Of a DNA stretch of 5,697 nt, positions 4,031 to 5,697 are shown piece after piece. This DNA comes from Vulcanimicrobiota bacterium (lineage in GTDB: Bacteria; Vulcanimicrobiota; Vulcanimicrobiia; Vulcanimicrobiales; Vulcanimicrobiaceae), in assembly GCA_019245275.1 (NCBI GenBank), contig JAFARW010000067.1, forward strand, positions 1 through 5,697. Reading direction: 5' to 3'. Numbering within the stretch: the stretch's first letter is position 1; every line of letters starts with the position of its first letter. The notes below the pieces were generated by a model. It did no database searches. It had not been told where the DNA came from and saw nothing but the letters and a program-made list of their open reading frames with translations. The position numbers and the translations under genes were made by a program.

Positions 4031-5697
4031 ACTGCGTAGTTGATTGCGTTGAGCCCGGCCCAACGCCTTCTAAAGACAAGGCAACGCCGTCGGCGGTTGC
4101 GGGGCTGTGGAATCGCTCCTGGATACGCTTAAATGCGGCGTCGGAGCCTTCGATGCGCATGACTTCTTGCTGGAGCGCCGCCACTTCCAAAGCATCGTAA
4201 GCTAGGCCGACGCCCCGCGCGACTTCCTCGAGCGCCGCAAGTTCGTCAGGTGCATACGGCGCATGGCCGGGTTTTGAGCCACAAGCGAGCGCGCCGCTTA
4301 CGTTGCCCCGAACGATAAACGGAAACGCGAACTCTCCGCGCAACGCTGTACGTTTCTCGGTTAGATCAACCGCCGCATGCCATGTGCGCATATAAAGGAA
4401 CGCGGGATCATCGCGGCTGACGGGCGTGCCCGGCACGTCATATGGCAGGGAGCGCACGACGGCGTAGGCGCCATCGTTTGCATCGATTAGAATTTGCACG
4501 CTCCGGGCGCGCGTGCATTGTTGCGCGATTTCGAGCGTTTGATCGAGCAGCGTCTGTTCATTCGAAATCAGCAATGCTTCTCGAGCGAAACGGCGCAGCG
4601 CAGCTTCGGATCGGTGGCGTTCCTGGAAGAACACATCATCAACGAAACGATCGATTCGCGCATGCACTGGACGCAGTGAAAGGCCCAAGAGCAATGCCCC
4701 GGCGAGTTGAATGGACGCGCTGGCCGCTGCGCTGAAGAAATACTTGCCCAGCACCCATTCGAGCGCCGCGAATACGAGCACGACGAAAGCGGAAAGGAAA
4801 GCGAAGACGATCGCCCGGTTGATAACGAAACCAATATCGAGCAAGCGATGCCGCAAAATCACATAGCCCAAACCGATTGGAAGAACGATCAGCGTCAATC
4901 CCCCGAAGTTATCGATCGCCGAGTTATAGGCGCCCATCGCGATGGCGATAAAGGCCACAAACGGCCCGGTAAATCCAACCGCGAACGTCAGCAGTAGCCA
5001 CAGAATTCGCTGGCGGTCGGCGGCTGACGATTTGCGAAAACCAAGCATGAAATTCGCGATTGCCGCCAACACGAGAAGCGCTAGGATTAGGCCGATCACA
5101 ACGTTGGTGTTAGGTGAGGCGGCATTCCAGAATATGATCGCGACATTGGCAGCAACGAAAGCGATGATGCCGATAATAGAAGCAATCGTAGCCGCGCGTG
5201 CGATCAGAGCGCGCGTATCCGATCGACTTCCTGTGGGGAAAGTTGCTGCGAAGCGGACCACGGCCCCGAGCCCGAAAAATTGGGTGCATACCGTGCCTAA
5301 GAACAGGACGACAAATGAGAGCGCCGAGTTCGGCAGGGCGTTGTTGTCCAGAGCAATTGCGATGCCAAAGGCAATTAGGAACGCGACGAGATTGCGCGCG
5401 GCGGGATCTTCGGGGCGGCGCCAAGCGATCAAAGCCGCGGCAAGAAGCATGCCAAGCCGCCAGATGGTAAGGAATAACGGCGGCCACTGACGCTGCCCAG
5501 AGACTGCCCTTAACGTTACGATCCGCCGTATTCCAGCGTGGAGCACTCTAAATTGAAGAGCGTCGCCTGGTTCCGGCGCGGCGCGCCTAAGATGGTCAAT
5601 TGGAGTAGGCGCCGCGGACGACACGGAATCGCCGACGCGGATCCCGGCCTTGTCCGCCGGCGATCCTGGCTGAACGGCGACGACGCGATCGCGAACC
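4029..5697 (-). CDS. PDZ / multi-TM / GAF membrane protein without kinase domain (5' end cut by window edge)
   Basis: The visible 555 residues begin inside a PDZ domain (VVAVQPGSPADKAGIRVGDS at 5-24, ending near residue 66). About 8-9 hydrophobic segments follow between residues 73 and 341. A loop IDRFVDDVFFQERHRSEA (348-365), of the kind that joins 7TM-type sensors to their output, precedes a GAF-like domain (about 379-504) with FAFPFIVRGNVSGALACG (456-473) and YAPDELAALEEVARGVGLAY (481-500). The protein ends about 50 residues later in a polar tail. There is no DHp histidine motif and no N/G1 ATPase boxes, so it looks like the sensory half of a membrane histidine kinase or a stand-alone sensor. 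A GTG at 5624 could be read as a start, but the PDZ motif continues in frame upstream to the edge, so the gene is 5' partial. The CxxC protein gene follows 13 bp downstream. Ligand and output are unknown. Confidence 0.85.
   Translation of the reverse strand, partial: VRDRVVAVQPGSPADKAGIRVGDSVSSAAPTPIDHLRRAAPEPGDALQFRVLHAGIRRIVTLRAVSGQRQWPPLFLTIWRLGMLLAAALIAWRRPEDPAARNLVAFLIAFGIAIALDNNALPNSALSFVVLFLGTVCTQFFGLGAVVRFAATFPTGSRSDTRALIARAATIASIIGIIAFVAANVAIIFWNAASPNTNVVIGLILALLVLAAIANFMLGFRKSSAADRQRILWLLLTFAVGFTGPFVAFIAIAMGAYNSAIDNFGGLTLIVLPIGLGYVILRHRLLDIGFVINRAIVFAFLSAFVVLVFAALEWVLGKYFFSAAASASIQLAGALLLGLSLRPVHARIDRFVDDVFFQERHRSEAALRRFAREALLISNEQTLLDQTLEIAQQCTRARSVQILIDANDGAYAVVRSLPYDVPGTPVSRDDPAFLYMRTWHAAVDLTEKRTALRGEFAFPFIVRGNVSGALACGSKPGHAPYAPDELAALEEVARGVGLAYDALEVAALQQEVMRIEGSDAAFKRIQERFHSPATADGVALSLEGVGPGSTQSTTQ

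Noticed and set aside
4016..4063. TTG 4063 as start of the CxxC protein
   Set aside because: It adds 16 polar residues with no domain match and overlaps the upstream coding region by 35 bp; GTG 4015 has a better RBS and spacing.
4942..5490. 182-codon plus-strand open frame
   Set aside because: It is fully antisense to the TM region of the PDZ-GAF gene, with a low-complexity Ala/Arg composition and no domain signal; a shadow in high-GC DNA.
5622..5697. GTG 5624 as the true start of the PDZ-TM-GAF protein
   Set aside because: The reading frame upstream encodes the canonical PDZ strand-helix motif VVAVQPGSPADKAG without a stop, so the gene continues past the window edge.

Overview
The window is a compact, GC-rich bacterial chromosomal segment with seven protein-coding genes and almost no intergenic DNA. 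I see no rRNA, tRNA, CRISPR array, insertion sequence or phage gene. The rapZ-yvcK pair is typical of the Firmicutes/Actinobacteria/Chloroflexota side of the bacterial tree. The membrane-extended YvcK, the DUF2203 protein, the PDZ/multi-TM/GAF protein and the GC content suggest an uncultured terrabacterial lineage such as Eremiobacterota (WPS-2) or a relative. That placement is inference and was not tested.

Layout, left to right. Positions 1-603 (minus) hold the N-terminal 201 codons of a PLP-dependent cystathionine beta-synthase/cysteine synthase, cut by the left edge. A 75-bp divergent gap separates it from a small predicted lipoprotein with a carboxypeptidase-regulatory-like beta-sandwich (679-1008, plus). 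That gene collides tail to tail, with a 23-bp overlap, with yvcK (986-2326, minus). yvcK is overlapped by 1 bp (TAATG) by the upstream rapZ (2326-3180, minus). Divergent from rapZ, after a 27-bp gap, is a DUF2203 gene (3208-3606, plus). One base further on lies the end of a DUF1858-type CxxC protein (3608-4015, minus). It is preceded, 13 bp away on the same strand, by a large membrane protein with PDZ, 8-9 TM segments and a GAF domain (4029-5697, minus), whose N-terminus lies beyond the right edge.

Functional reading. The rapZ-yvcK operon is the best understood unit. In model bacteria both proteins sense amino-sugar metabolites and control GlmS and peptidoglycan precursor supply, and the YvcK here carries its own membrane anchor. 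The PDZ-TM-GAF protein resembles the sensory half of a histidine kinase but ends without DHp or ATPase domains. Its tightly linked DUF1858 partner carries a CxxC motif, so this pair is the most plausible candidate for an undescribed two-gene sensory unit. The other genes look like ordinary housekeeping or hypothetical genes. Both convergent junctions carry a GC-rich hairpin at the stop codons but no T-tract.
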